Of a stretch of 6,573 nt of DNA, positions 1 to 6,041 are shown piece after piece. Made by a program: the position numbers and the translations under genes. This stretch comes from Acidobacteriota bacterium (GTDB lineage Bacteria; Acidobacteriota; Blastocatellia; Pyrinomonadales; Pyrinomonadaceae): NCBI GenBank assembly GCA_013140875.1, contig JABFSB010000156.1, forward strand, positions 1 through 6,573, given 5' to 3'. The notes under the pieces were generated by a model, which was not told the origin of the DNA, searched no databases, and saw only the letters and a list, made by a program, of their open reading frames with translations. How positions within the stretch are numbered: the stretch's first letter is position 1; every line of letters begins with the position of its first letter.

Positions 1-372
1 ACGACAAACCGTACCTTCGTATTTTCCAACGCGGGCCACAACCCGCCGCTGTTGATAAAACCCGACGGCGAACAGCGTTTTGTAGAATACGGCGACACTC
101 CGCTCGGCATGTTCGCGGATGCCCGCTATCATCAGCATTTTATTCGTTTTGAGAAAGGCCAGGTGATGGTCCTTTACACCGACGGAATCACCGAAGCCGC
201 TAACGAGAGCGGCGACGAGTATGGCACGGAACGTTTTGCCAAACGTGTGCTGGAGTGTATCGACCTGCCGGCAAAGCAGATGATCGACTTTATCCGCAAA
301 GGCGTTGCCGATTTTACGGAAAGAAAATTCCTTGACGACGACGGCACGATCTTCATTGTCAAAGCAACCTAA
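1..372 (+). CDS. SpoIIE/RsbU-type PP2C serine phosphatase, C-terminal part
   Basis: This is the last 123 codons of a gene that begins before the window; reading frame 1 is open from the first base to TAA at 370-372. The visible part is the C-terminal half of a PP2C-like SpoIIE phosphatase domain, the Mn/Mg-dependent type that dephosphorylates serine or threonine on anti-sigma-factor antagonists in partner-switching pathways. Seen directly: the family signature FSNAGHNPPLL (visible residues 8-18), LYTDGITEA near residues 58-66 with its metal-binding Asp, an EYG-ERF segment after it, and a terminal DDDGTIFIV stretch supplying the last metal-binding Asp. A TTG at 52 lies inside the conserved NAGHNPP block, so it is not the start. 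Full-length relatives usually carry GAF, PAS, HAMP or response-regulator input domains upstream; which one applies here cannot be seen. The specific partner is unknown. Confidence 0.93.
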   Translation, partial: TTNRTFVFSNAGHNPPLLIKPDGEQRFVEYGDTPLGMFADARYHQHFIRFEKGQVMVLYTDGITEAANESGDEYGTERFAKRVLECIDLPAKQMIDFIRKGVADFTERKFLDDDGTIFIVKAT

Positions 373-374
373 AT

Positions 375-402
375 AAAGAAGTTCCAATTGCACTTCTTTT
401 TC
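375..402 (+). terminator. Possible weak intrinsic terminator after the phosphatase gene
   Basis: An 8-bp, A/T-rich stem pairs AAAGAAGT (375-382) with ACTTCTTT (392-399) across a 9-nt loop, starting 3 nt after the stop codon. The downstream side is pyrimidine-rich (TT, then CATCTTCTTCCCC). The stem is weak and the U-run is short, so termination could be inefficient or Rho-assisted. Confidence 0.35.
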
Positions 403-504
403 ATCTTCTTCCCCTAACTCGGTGGTTTTCTCCATTAATTCTTTTGGTCAAAGATAGATTAGAGAACCACAGACGGCCAAGGAATGTCCGTCGAGCCGGT
501 TATC

Positions 505-559
505 AAAAAGGACGCGGGGTGCGTCCAAAACTTTTCTCAGATCACCTTCCGCGTCCTTT
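505..559 (-). terminator. Minus-strand intrinsic terminator with two alternative stems
   Basis: On the minus strand the arm GCGTCC (515-510) is followed at once by TTTTT (509-505). It can pair with a near GGACGC copy (526-521), giving a 6-bp all-G/C stem with a 5-nt loop. It can also pair as part of a perfect 11-bp inverted repeat with 559-549 (plus-strand arms 507-517 and 549-559). In the longer form a further GGTG/CACC helix follows across an AA bulge. The T-run lies on the minus-strand side; on the plus strand the second arm is followed only by AGTTG, so the element points leftward. It begins about 25 nt beyond the stop of the minus-strand ORF at 585-842, which supports that ORF being transcribed. 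The choice between stems is inferred from base pairing only. Confidence 0.68.
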
Positions 560-584
560 AGTTGTGAAATCAAAAAAATCTAAA

Positions 585-842
585 TCAGTGGGCCTTTATC
601 GACATGTGCATGATGTCGCCGCCCGGAACGACCGGTGCGGTGTAATCGCCATAGTTTATTTTGTTATTTTCGGTCGAAAAGGCGTAAATATCGAAGCCGT
701 AGGCATCGAGCGAGTCCATCAACTCGTTGGTTCGAGCCAAATAAAGATTCTCGGAGTATCCAAGCTCGCTGCGTATTTCAAGGAGGCGCTCGACAACTTC
801 GAGCGGGGCAAAACATTGCGTTGGGTCCTTGAAAGTTGCCAT
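585..842 (-). CDS. Small hypothetical protein, possibly a gene remnant
   Basis: An 85-codon minus-strand ORF starts at ATG (842-840) and ends at TGA (587-585). I do not recognise the family. The frame could extend to a TTG at 890 (101 residues), and stays open to a stop at 932-930, but no convincing Shine-Dalgarno sequence precedes either start. Evidence that it is real: codon choice matches neighbouring genes (frequent third-position G/C, CTC/CTT Leu, GAC/GAT Asp); the residue mix is globular, with a likely amphipathic helix around LEVVERLLEIRSELGY and a polar, Tyr- and Gly-containing C-terminus ending near PGGDIMHMSIKAH; and an intrinsic terminator follows on the same strand. The overlapping plus-strand frame reads as a basic, low-plausibility protein. 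No signal peptide or membrane segment is seen. Because start signals are weak and the frame is open upstream of the ATG, it could instead be the surviving 3' end of a longer, decayed gene. Confidence 0.5.
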   Translation of the reverse strand: MATFKDPTQCFAPLEVVERLLEIRSELGYSENLYLARTNELMDSLDAYGFDIYAFSTENNKINYGDYTAPVVPGGDIMHMSIKAH

Positions 843-957
843 AAAAAGTCCGGACTTCGGACGCTTAGTTTGATTACGTTGCGGCAACAAAGGTTGTTCG
901 TCTTTTTCGAAGGCAACCGGCCGGCTGATCTAAGCCACTATTAGATAGGAAATTACG

Positions 958-986
958 TTGATTTTTGCGGAGAAAGAGAATAACAT
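958..986 (+). promoter_or_regulatory. Candidate sigma-70-type promoter for the FecR-domain gene
   Basis: TTGATT (958-963) and TAACAT (981-986) are separated by 17 bp, the optimal sigma-70 spacing, and each matches 4 of 6 consensus bases. Transcription would begin near 993, giving a leader of about 24 nt that contains the ribosome binding site. This is a pattern match only. Confidence 0.4.
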
Positions 987-1003
987 CTGAAATATTTCTT
1001 CCC

Positions 1004-1010
1004 AAGGAAA
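1004..1010 (+). promoter_or_regulatory. Ribosome binding site of the FecR-domain gene
   Basis: AAGGAAA sits about 6 nt before the ATG at 1017 and fixes that start, which is also where a signal peptide begins. It merges into a run of eight A (1008-1015). Confidence 0.65.
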
Positions 1011-1016
1011 AAAAAT

Positions 1017-2198
1017 ATGAAAAATTGCATCTCGCGAGTCTTTGGTGCTGCGGTTACGGCGTTAGTGTTGACCGCTTCGCTTTTTGCACAGGACGATTCG
1101 ATAGCGGCCGCGGCAGGTAGTAAATATCTGATCTCCGCAAAGGCCGGCGGAGTCAATTTTGTTCAGGGTGCCGTTGGAGTGGTCCGAACCGAGGGAAAAA
1201 GCGGCTATCTGTTGAAGGGAGACAAACTCGAGATCGGCGACCGGGTTTCGACCGGAGCCGACGGTAAGGTCGAGATCCTTCTTAATCCAGGCTCGTACCT
1301 GAGGCTGGGAGCGAATTCGGCGTTCGAGTTCAACTCGACGTCGCTCGACGATCTTCAGGTCAAACTTGATGCAGGCAGTGCTATCCTGGAAGTGTTTGCG
1401 ACAGAAGACTTCGTTGTTTCGGTCAACACACCGAAAACGAAGCTTTCTTTGATCGAGTCAGGCATTTATCGCGTCGATGTCGGTCAGGGCGACGTTGGCA
1501 AGATTGCGGTATGGAAGGGTAAGGCCCGCATCGGCGATGACGAAAAGGCAGTCGTTAAATCGGGCCGTGAGGGCTCGATGCTCGGATCGGCGCTTTCGGT
1601 CAGTAAATTCGACCGTGACGACAAGGACGATCTCGAGATCTGGAGCAAGTCCCGGGCAAAGGACCTGGCGAAGATCACTGCCAGCCTCGAACGAAATACG
1701 ATGAGGACGGCGTTGATGCGCTCGTTCCTGGGTCGTCAATGGAATATGTATAACTCGTTCGGCCTTTGGGTTTACGATCCGTGGAGTCGCAGCAATTGCT
1801 TTCTGCCGTTCGGCTGGGGCTGGGGTTCACCTTACGGTTACGGATTCGGGAACAACATCGGCTATTACGGGTTGCCGAGAGTTGTTTACTATCAGCCGCC
1901 GGGCGGTTCGGGACCGGTTGTTTCGAATCCGGAAACGAAAAACCCTCGCAACCCCCGATTGCCGCCAGTTGACGGCCCGGTCAGACCGCCGTTCGCGCAG
2001 GTCCAGGGATCGAGCGGTTCGACCGGACGCGATTTCCCTGAAATTAAGCCGGGTCGTACCGGGATAGACTACAATCCTTCGGTCGGGTCCGAGCCGATCA
2101 GATCGTCAGGTGGATATTCAGGTGGCGGAGCTTCAAGCCCAAGCACGCCGCCGCCGACGCGATCGGAACCGGTAGAGGTTAAACGCGGAAGGCCGTAA
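1017..2198 (+). CDS. Secreted FecR-domain protein with Pro/Gly-rich tail
   Basis: The 393-residue product starts at ATG after a good ribosome binding site. Residues 1-24 form a Sec signal peptide (Lys at 2, hydrophobic core 9-23, likely cleavage after SLFA). Residues about 45-170 are a FecR-like beta-rich domain: a GAVGVVR opening strand, GDKLEIGDRVSTGADG (68-83), LNPGSYLRLG (89-98), then VSVNTPKTKLSLIESGIYRV (134-153) and a later IAVWKGKARI strand. A charged helix follows (DDKDDLEIWSKSRAKDLAK, 201-219), then an aromatic Trp/Tyr/Gly block (about 231-275, including GLWVYDPWSRS and FGWGWGSPYGYGFG), then a low-complexity Pro/Gly/Ser tail to the end. Classical FecR is an inner-membrane anti-sigma regulator of iron transport. 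Here there is no internal membrane anchor and no adjacent FecI sigma factor or TonB receptor, so a periplasmic or surface structural or binding role is more likely than iron signalling. It appears to be a single-gene transcript ending at the hairpin after 2222. Confidence 0.85.
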   Translation: MKNCISRVFGAAVTALVLTASLFAQDDSIAAAAGSKYLISAKAGGVNFVQGAVGVVRTEGKSGYLLKGDKLEIGDRVSTGADGKVEILLNPGSYLRLGANSAFEFNSTSLDDLQVKLDAGSAILEVFATEDFVVSVNTPKTKLSLIESGIYRVDVGQGDVGKIAVWKGKARIGDDEKAVVKSGREGSMLGSALSVSKFDRDDKDDLEIWSKSRAKDLAKITASLERNTMRTALMRSFLGRQWNMYNSFGLWVYDPWSRSNCFLPFGWGWGSPYGYGFGNNIGYYGLPRVVYYQPPGGSGPVVSNPETKNPRNPRLPPVDGPVRPPFAQVQGSSGSTGRDFPEIKPGRTGIDYNPSVGSEPIRSSGGYSGGGASSPSTPPPTRSEPVEVKRGRP

Positions 2199-2221
2199 AC
2201 GATCGGCCAGTTATTTAAAAG

Positions 2222-2251
2222 GCGGGCAGGCTTGTTGGTCTGCCCGCTTTT
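2222..2251 (+). terminator. Intrinsic terminator shared by converging genes
   Basis: GCGGGCAG (2222-2229) pairs with CTGCCCGC (2240-2247) in a perfect 8-bp, G/C-rich stem with a 10-nt loop, followed by TTTTCTTATTT. It lies 23 bp after the FecR-domain stop. An AAAA tract on the left (2217-2220) gives a short T-run in the minus direction as well, and the minus-strand protease gene ends at 2253, so it probably serves both genes, best in the plus direction. Confidence 0.88.
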
Positions 2252-2252
2252 C

Positions 2253-3116
2253 TTATTTAAGGAAAAAGAAAACGGTTGAAACGGCCTCTTCGGTATTGCT
2301 GTCGGTACTAAGAAAAAGTCCGATCACGAGGCCGATCGATTGGATGCCGTTGAAAAGAGTGTGAAGTATTACGCACGGAAGCAAGTTGTCCGTTTTTACT
2401 CGTACAAGCGTTAGAACAAGACTTAGAATGGCAAGCAAAATCAGCGTCGAGGCACTCTCAAAATATTGAGGCACGTGCACGAGCGTAAACAGGAAAGTGA
2501 CCAGGCCCACAGCCGAGCCGGTACCTATCGTTCGTTGAAGAGCTGAGAAAAGGACCCCACGATAAATTACTTCTTCAACGAGCGGCGCAGTAAACGTCGC
2601 CATGAAGGCAACCAGCAATACTGCAGATCTCGAACTCTTCAATATTCGCTCCAGTTCTGTTTCATGCTCCGGTAGAACCTGACTGATCAAAGCAGCGAGA
2701 GAAAAGAAACCAACGAGAATAACGATGTAGTGCCACCATCGTATTCCGCCCGACCGCCATCCGAGAGTTTCGAGGAAAGGAAACTTTCGGCCTTGGGTTA
2801 CAAGCAGGTAAGCAAGGAACAGAGTAATTATATGGGCCGGAATTATCGCCGCTATTTGAAGGGCGATCGCAAACGGATCGGTGGAGAGCTGTTTGACCAT
2901 GTCTTCCGTGGTCGGATACGCCTTAGCGATTGAAATTGCATAAGGGGCCAGAAAGACGAGCGGAACGAACATTATGAGCAATACGCTCACGAACCACATT
3001 CCGACAGCCAGCCCGGAGCTCCACGCCGGATCGTTAGGCGAACGCGTAAACGGACTGATCGGGGCCGCGGGTTGATAGGTGAAGGGTTCGACTGTCGGCG
3101 TGATCTGTTCTTGCAC
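2253..3116 (-). CDS. CPBP family intramembrane glutamic endopeptidase
   Basis: The 287-residue multi-pass membrane protein belongs to the CPBP (CAAX protease and bacteriocin-processing; Abi) family, whose members cleave substrates within the membrane in prenyl-protein processing, bacteriocin maturation or immunity, and sigma-factor signalling. All diagnostic motifs are visible: EEVIYRG (Glu181, Glu182, Arg186), FTLVHVPQYF with His214, and LHTLFNG with His252 and Asn256, so it should be catalytically competent. Hydrophobic segments lie at roughly 35-62, 84-106, 128-148, 164-180, 198-215, 222-240 and 245-270; the first 30 residues are Pro-rich and likely cytosolic. The start is GTG at 3116; the next Met (40) is inside the first membrane segment, and no Shine-Dalgarno sequence is obvious. 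It ends against the shared terminator and is transcribed divergently from kdsB. No bacteriocin or immunity gene is nearby, so its substrate is unknown. Confidence 0.93.
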   Translation of the reverse strand: MQEQITPTVEPFTYQPAAPISPFTRSPNDPAWSSGLAVGMWFVSVLLIMFVPLVFLAPYAISIAKAYPTTEDMVKQLSTDPFAIALQIAAIIPAHIITLFLAYLLVTQGRKFPFLETLGWRSGGIRWWHYIVILVGFFSLAALISQVLPEHETELERILKSSRSAVLLVAFMATFTAPLVEEVIYRGVLFSALQRTIGTGSAVGLVTFLFTLVHVPQYFESASTLILLAILSLVLTLVRVKTDNLLPCVILHTLFNGIQSIGLVIGLFLSTDSNTEEAVSTVFFFLK

Positions 3117-3155
3117 GTTGAAAGTGTAGCGAAAGGTCTGCCAACTTCCAAGTTT

Positions 3156-3185
3156 TATATATTTGGTCTTGATAAGCGCTGAAAA
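3156..3185 (-). promoter_or_regulatory. Candidate promoter for the CPBP protease gene
   Basis: Read on the minus strand, TTTTCA (3185-3180) and TATATA (3161-3156) are separated by 18 bp. Transcription would begin near 3149, leaving a leader of about 33 nt before the GTG at 3116. It overlaps the candidate kdsB promoter on the other strand. Confidence 0.35.
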
Positions 3186-3195
3186 TGCCTATAAT
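3167..3195 (+). promoter_or_regulatory. Candidate promoter of the kdsB-pyrG operon
   Basis: A perfect -10 hexamer TATAAT lies at 3190-3195. The -35 is less clear: TCTTGA (3167-3172) at 17 bp, or TTGATA (3169-3174) at 15 bp. The start of transcription is expected near 3201-3203, only a few bases before the first possible kdsB start codon (GTG 3206), so the message may be nearly leaderless. Confidence 0.5.
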
Positions 3196-3205
3196 CTAGA
3201 ATCCC

Positions 3206-4018
3206 GTGGAGCAACACGGATCAAATCCAAGACAAAATGTGATCGCGATTATTCCGGCACGGTTCGCTTCGACCCGTTTGCCCGGAAAACTGCTGCTCGA
3301 CGTTTGCGGTAAGCCATTGATTCTGCATACCTTAGAACGTGCAGCGGCGGCCGGAACGGTTGCAAGAGTGATCGTCGCCACCGACGACGACCGCATTTTC
3401 AAAGTTGTCACCGAAAGCGGTGCCGAGGCAATGATGACCTCGCCCGATCACCAGTCGGGCAGTGACCGAATAGCAGAGGTCGCGGCAAAGCTGCCCGAAG
3501 GTTCGATAATCGTCAACGTTCAGGGCGACGAACCGCTCATCTCGCCCGAAACGATAGACCGGGCGGTCGAGATTCTAATTGGCGACCCGGACGCCGATGT
3601 TGCGACGATTTGCGAAGCCATCGAAACCGCAACCGATGTTTTTTCGCCGGATATTGTAAAGGTGGTCGCCAACGAATCGGGCGATGCGATCTATTTTTCG
3701 CGTTCGCCGATACCTTTTTTGCGAGACGAGGTCAACCGGGCGGGCGGCCTTGCTTTCGCGTTGAAAGACGACCCCGGATTGCTGCGCCACTTTAAAAAAC
3801 ACACAGGTCTTTACGTTTATCGACGCGAATTCCTGCTCCGGTACGCAAAGATGCCGCCTTCCAGACTTGAGCGGGCAGAAATGCTCGAACAGCTTAGAAT
3901 TTTGGAGAACGGCGGAAAGATAAAGATCGTCGAAGTCGCGGCAAGCTCAATCGGCGTCGATACGACGAAAGATCTGGAATACGTTAAGCAGATTCTGGGC
4001 GGCGGCTCGGGTGATTGA
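3206..4018 (+). CDS. kdsB: 3-deoxy-manno-octulosonate cytidylyltransferase (CMP-Kdo synthetase)
   Basis: KdsB is the cytosolic enzyme that joins CTP and Kdo to give CMP-Kdo and pyrophosphate, activating Kdo for transfer to lipid A in lipopolysaccharide synthesis. The 270-residue product (E. coli KdsB is 248) shows the family motifs in order: IIPARFASTRLPGK (15-28, nucleotide-binding loop), DHQSGSDR (81-88), NVQGDEP (104-110, Asp108 binds metal), YFSRSPIP (163-170), EMLEQLR (225-231 region) and GVDT (240-243, Asp242, second metal ligand). The start is uncertain. GTG 3206 gives ten residues more than usual and has no Shine-Dalgarno; an in-frame GTG at 3239 would start just before IAIIPARF, as in typical KdsB proteins. 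It leads an operon with a small membrane protein, pyrG and a formyltransferase; PyrG supplies its CTP. The stop TGA lies 2 nt before the next gene's ATG, suggesting translational coupling. Confidence 0.96.
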   Translation: MEQHGSNPRQNVIAIIPARFASTRLPGKLLLDVCGKPLILHTLERAAAAGTVARVIVATDDDRIFKVVTESGAEAMMTSPDHQSGSDRIAEVAAKLPEGSIIVNVQGDEPLISPETIDRAVEILIGDPDADVATICEAIETATDVFSPDIVKVVANESGDAIYFSRSPIPFLRDEVNRAGGLAFALKDDPGLLRHFKKHTGLYVYRREFLLRYAKMPPSRLERAEMLEQLRILENGGKIKIVEVAASSIGVDTTKDLEYVKQILGGGSGD

Positions 4019-4020
4019 TT

Positions 4021-4308
4021 ATGGGCGATTGGATCGGCATTGCTTTTTTGGTCCTGCTTTTGGCGGGTGCTTATTTTGGCATCAGAGCCCTGGCCAATCC
4101 AAAACCGCGCACTTCCGAAGATTTCGAACGGAATGCGGCGGAGAATACGACCATGCTGGGAGCTTCGATGAACGCTCTGAACGAACTGATGAACCCCGAA
4201 GCCGCAAAGGCAAAGGAGGTCCAGATGCAGATGAAGGACGGGCGTTACGGAAAGAAGAAACGTGAAGGGAAGGCGGGCGGCCCGGTAAACGAAGACGAGG
4301 ATTCTTAG
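4021..4308 (+). CDS. Single-pass small membrane protein of unknown function
   Basis: The 95-residue protein is not one I recognise. The ATG at 4021 follows the kdsB stop by 2 nt; a TTG at 4015 in the same frame would overlap kdsB and is less likely. No strong Shine-Dalgarno is visible (a GGGTG lies about 8 nt upstream), so translation is probably coupled to kdsB. Residues 5-24 (IGIAFLVLLLAGAYFGIRAL) form one hydrophobic helix beginning almost at the N-terminus, so it acts as an uncleaved membrane anchor. A soluble segment follows (about 30-70), with helix-favouring, Met- and Asn-rich sequence near GASMNALNELMNPEAAKAKE. The last 25 residues are highly charged: a basic patch GKKKREGK, then an acidic end EDEDS. 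Intact frame, codon use like its neighbours, and position inside the kdsB-pyrG transcript argue that it is real. A role in the envelope or in localising the flanking enzymes is a guess. Confidence 0.8.
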   Translation: MGDWIGIAFLVLLLAGAYFGIRALANPKPRTSEDFERNAAENTTMLGASMNALNELMNPEAAKAKEVQMQMKDGRYGKKKREGKAGGPVNEDEDS

Positions 4309-4311
4309 AGC

Positions 4312-4316
4312 AGGAG
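4312..4316 (+). promoter_or_regulatory. Ribosome binding site of pyrG
   Basis: AGGAG lies 4 nt before the pyrG ATG at 4321, in the 12-bp gap after the small membrane-protein gene. It is the clearest Shine-Dalgarno in the operon, in contrast to kdsB and the formyltransferase gene, and implies independent efficient initiation on pyrG. Confidence 0.7.
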
Positions 4317-4320
4317 AAAA

Positions 4321-6021
4321 ATGACCAAGTACATATTTGTCACTGGCGGTGTGGTTTCGAGTTTGGGCAAGGGCCTGGCGGCGAGTTCGATCGGTTGTCT
4401 GCTTGAGGCTCGCGGGATGAAGGTGCAGATGATGAAGCTGGACCCCTATATCAACGTCGATCCGGGCACCATGTCGCCGTTCCAGCACGGCGAAGTTTTT
4501 GTGACCGACGACGGCGCCGAGACCGATCTTGATCTGGGCCATTACGAGCGGTTTACGAACGCGAAACTCTCGCAGGCGAACAACTGGACCAGCGGCCGCA
4601 TATACCTTTCCGTTATCGAGAAAGAACGTCGCGGCGATTATCTCGGCAAGACGATACAGGTCATCCCGCATATCACCGACGAAATCAAGATGGCGATTCG
4701 GACGGTGGCGAACGAACATCAGCCGGACGTGCTGATAGTAGAAATGGGCGGAACGGTCGGCGACATCGAATCGCTGCCGTTCATGGAAGCCATCCGTCAG
4801 GTCGGCAATGAAGAAGGCAGAGGAAATGCGATCTTTGTTCACGTAACCCTTGTTCCGTACATAGCGGCCGCAGGCGAACTTAAGACGAAGCCCACTCAGC
4901 ATTCGGTCAAGGAGCTCCGCGAGATCGGTATCGCACCGGACATCCTCCTCTGCCGTTCGGAACGGACGCTTTCGATGGACCTGCGCAAGAAGATCGCGTT
5001 GTTCTGCAACGTTCAGGAAAATGCCGTGATTTCGGCTCTGGACGTGCCGACTATTTATGAAGTGCCGCTGGCTTTTCACGAACAGGGACTCGATGAACTT
5101 ATCGTCAGCGATCTTGGTCTCGATGAGAAATTCCCGCATCTTGAGCTAAAGAGTTGGCGCGAGCTTGTGGCTACGATTAAAGATCCGACGGGCGGCTCGG
5201 TAAGAATCGCAATTGTCGGAAAATACGTAGAACTAGAAGATTCGTATAAGTCGCTGCGCGAAGCGTTGACGCATGCTGGAGTCGCCAACAATCTTCGGGT
5301 GAACGTGACGTGGATCGAATCCGAAAACCTTATGAAGGACGATTACGAAACCGAACTTCAGGATTTCGATTCAATTCTCGTTCCCGGCGGATTCGGCAAA
5401 CGCGGCATTTCGGGAATGCTGCGTGCGATCAAATACGCCCGACGTTCCGGCACGCCCTATTTTGGTATTTGCCTCGGGATGCAGACTGCGTGCATTGAGT
5501 TCGCGCGTAACGTGTGTGGATTAAAAGACGCCGATTCGACCGAGTTCAACGAAGAGACTCCCTTCCCGATAATTTTCAAATTGCGTGATCTGGTCAACGT
5601 CGACGAGATGGGCGGAACGATGAGATTGGGCGAATGGGCATGCAGGCTGCAAGACGGCTCGCTCGCACGAGAGATCTATCACGATGCTGACGAGATCGGC
5701 GAACGGCACCGTCATCGATTCGAGTTCAATCCGGAATACCGGTCCATTCTCGAGAAGGAAGGTCTTGTGTTCAGTGGTATCTCGCCGGATGGAAAGTTCG
5801 TAGAGATGATCGAACTGGATCGCGGGCAGCACCCGTATTTTGTGGCTTGCCAGTTCCATCCCGAATACAAGTCGAAGCCGCTGGCGGCACATCCGCTTTT
5901 TGTTTCGTTCGTAAAGGCTGCTTGGGAAAACCGCCTGAACAGCGAAAACCTGCAGCACGACGTTTCAAGCGACCGGCAACCGCAAACCCAAAACGCCGAA
6001 GCGATGAAGGAGTCGGCTTAA
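4321..6021 (+). CDS. pyrG: CTP synthase (glutamine-hydrolysing)
   Basis: PyrG converts UTP to CTP using ATP and ammonia released from glutamine, the last step of pyrimidine nucleotide synthesis, in the cytosol. The 566-residue protein is full length. The N-terminal synthetase domain (1-267) has the P-loop region TGGVVSSLGKGLAASS (8-23), KLDPYINVDPGTMSPFQHGE (39-58), DGAETDLDLGHYERF (64-78, Asp71 metal ligand), EMGGTVGDIESLPF (141-154) and KTKPTQHSVKELR (188-200). The class I glutamine amidotransferase domain (about 295-540) has PGGFGKRG (355-362), the nucleophile Cys384 in FGICLGMQ, and His513/Glu515 in CQFHPEYKS, so all catalytic residues are present. Compared with E. coli (545 residues) it carries a polar, Gln-rich tail of about 25 residues after 540 with no recognisable motif. 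It lies between a small membrane-protein gene and a formyltransferase gene, in one operon with the CTP consumer KdsB. Confidence 0.98.
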   Translation: MTKYIFVTGGVVSSLGKGLAASSIGCLLEARGMKVQMMKLDPYINVDPGTMSPFQHGEVFVTDDGAETDLDLGHYERFTNAKLSQANNWTSGRIYLSVIEKERRGDYLGKTIQVIPHITDEIKMAIRTVANEHQPDVLIVEMGGTVGDIESLPFMEAIRQVGNEEGRGNAIFVHVTLVPYIAAAGELKTKPTQHSVKELREIGIAPDILLCRSERTLSMDLRKKIALFCNVQENAVISALDVPTIYEVPLAFHEQGLDELIVSDLGLDEKFPHLELKSWRELVATIKDPTGGSVRIAIVGKYVELEDSYKSLREALTHAGVANNLRVNVTWIESENLMKDDYETELQDFDSILVPGGFGKRGISGMLRAIKYARRSGTPYFGICLGMQTACIEFARNVCGLKDADSTEFNEETPFPIIFKLRDLVNVDEMGGTMRLGEWACRLQDGSLAREIYHDADEIGERHRHRFEFNPEYRSILEKEGLVFSGISPDGKFVEMIELDRGQHPYFVACQFHPEYKSKPLAAHPLFVSFVKAAWENRLNSENLQHDVSSDRQPQTQNAEAMKESA

Positions 6022-6041
6022 AAAGTGTTTTCGGCACCTGT

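Noticed and set aside
444..944. A 166-codon plus-strand open frame in the gap before the FecR-domain gene
   Set aside because: It is highly basic, lacks a ribosome binding site and any domain, runs through the terminator-like inverted repeat, and overlaps a minus-strand frame with much better codon use.
1458..2067. Several short frames on both strands inside the FecR-domain gene
   Set aside because: They overlap a signal-peptide-bearing gene with a recognised domain, are Arg/Ser-rich, and show no motif.
2253..3116. The CPBP protease as an abortive-infection or bacteriocin immunity module
   Set aside because: The family includes such members, but there is no bacteriocin, toxin or other defence gene nearby, so family membership alone does not support a defence role.
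3817..5139. A 440-codon minus-strand open frame across the kdsB end, the small membrane-protein gene and the first half of pyrG
   Set aside because: It lies antisense to three well-supported genes. Its product is rich in Arg, His and Phe with no recognisable domain, as expected from a reverse-frame shadow of codon-biased genes.
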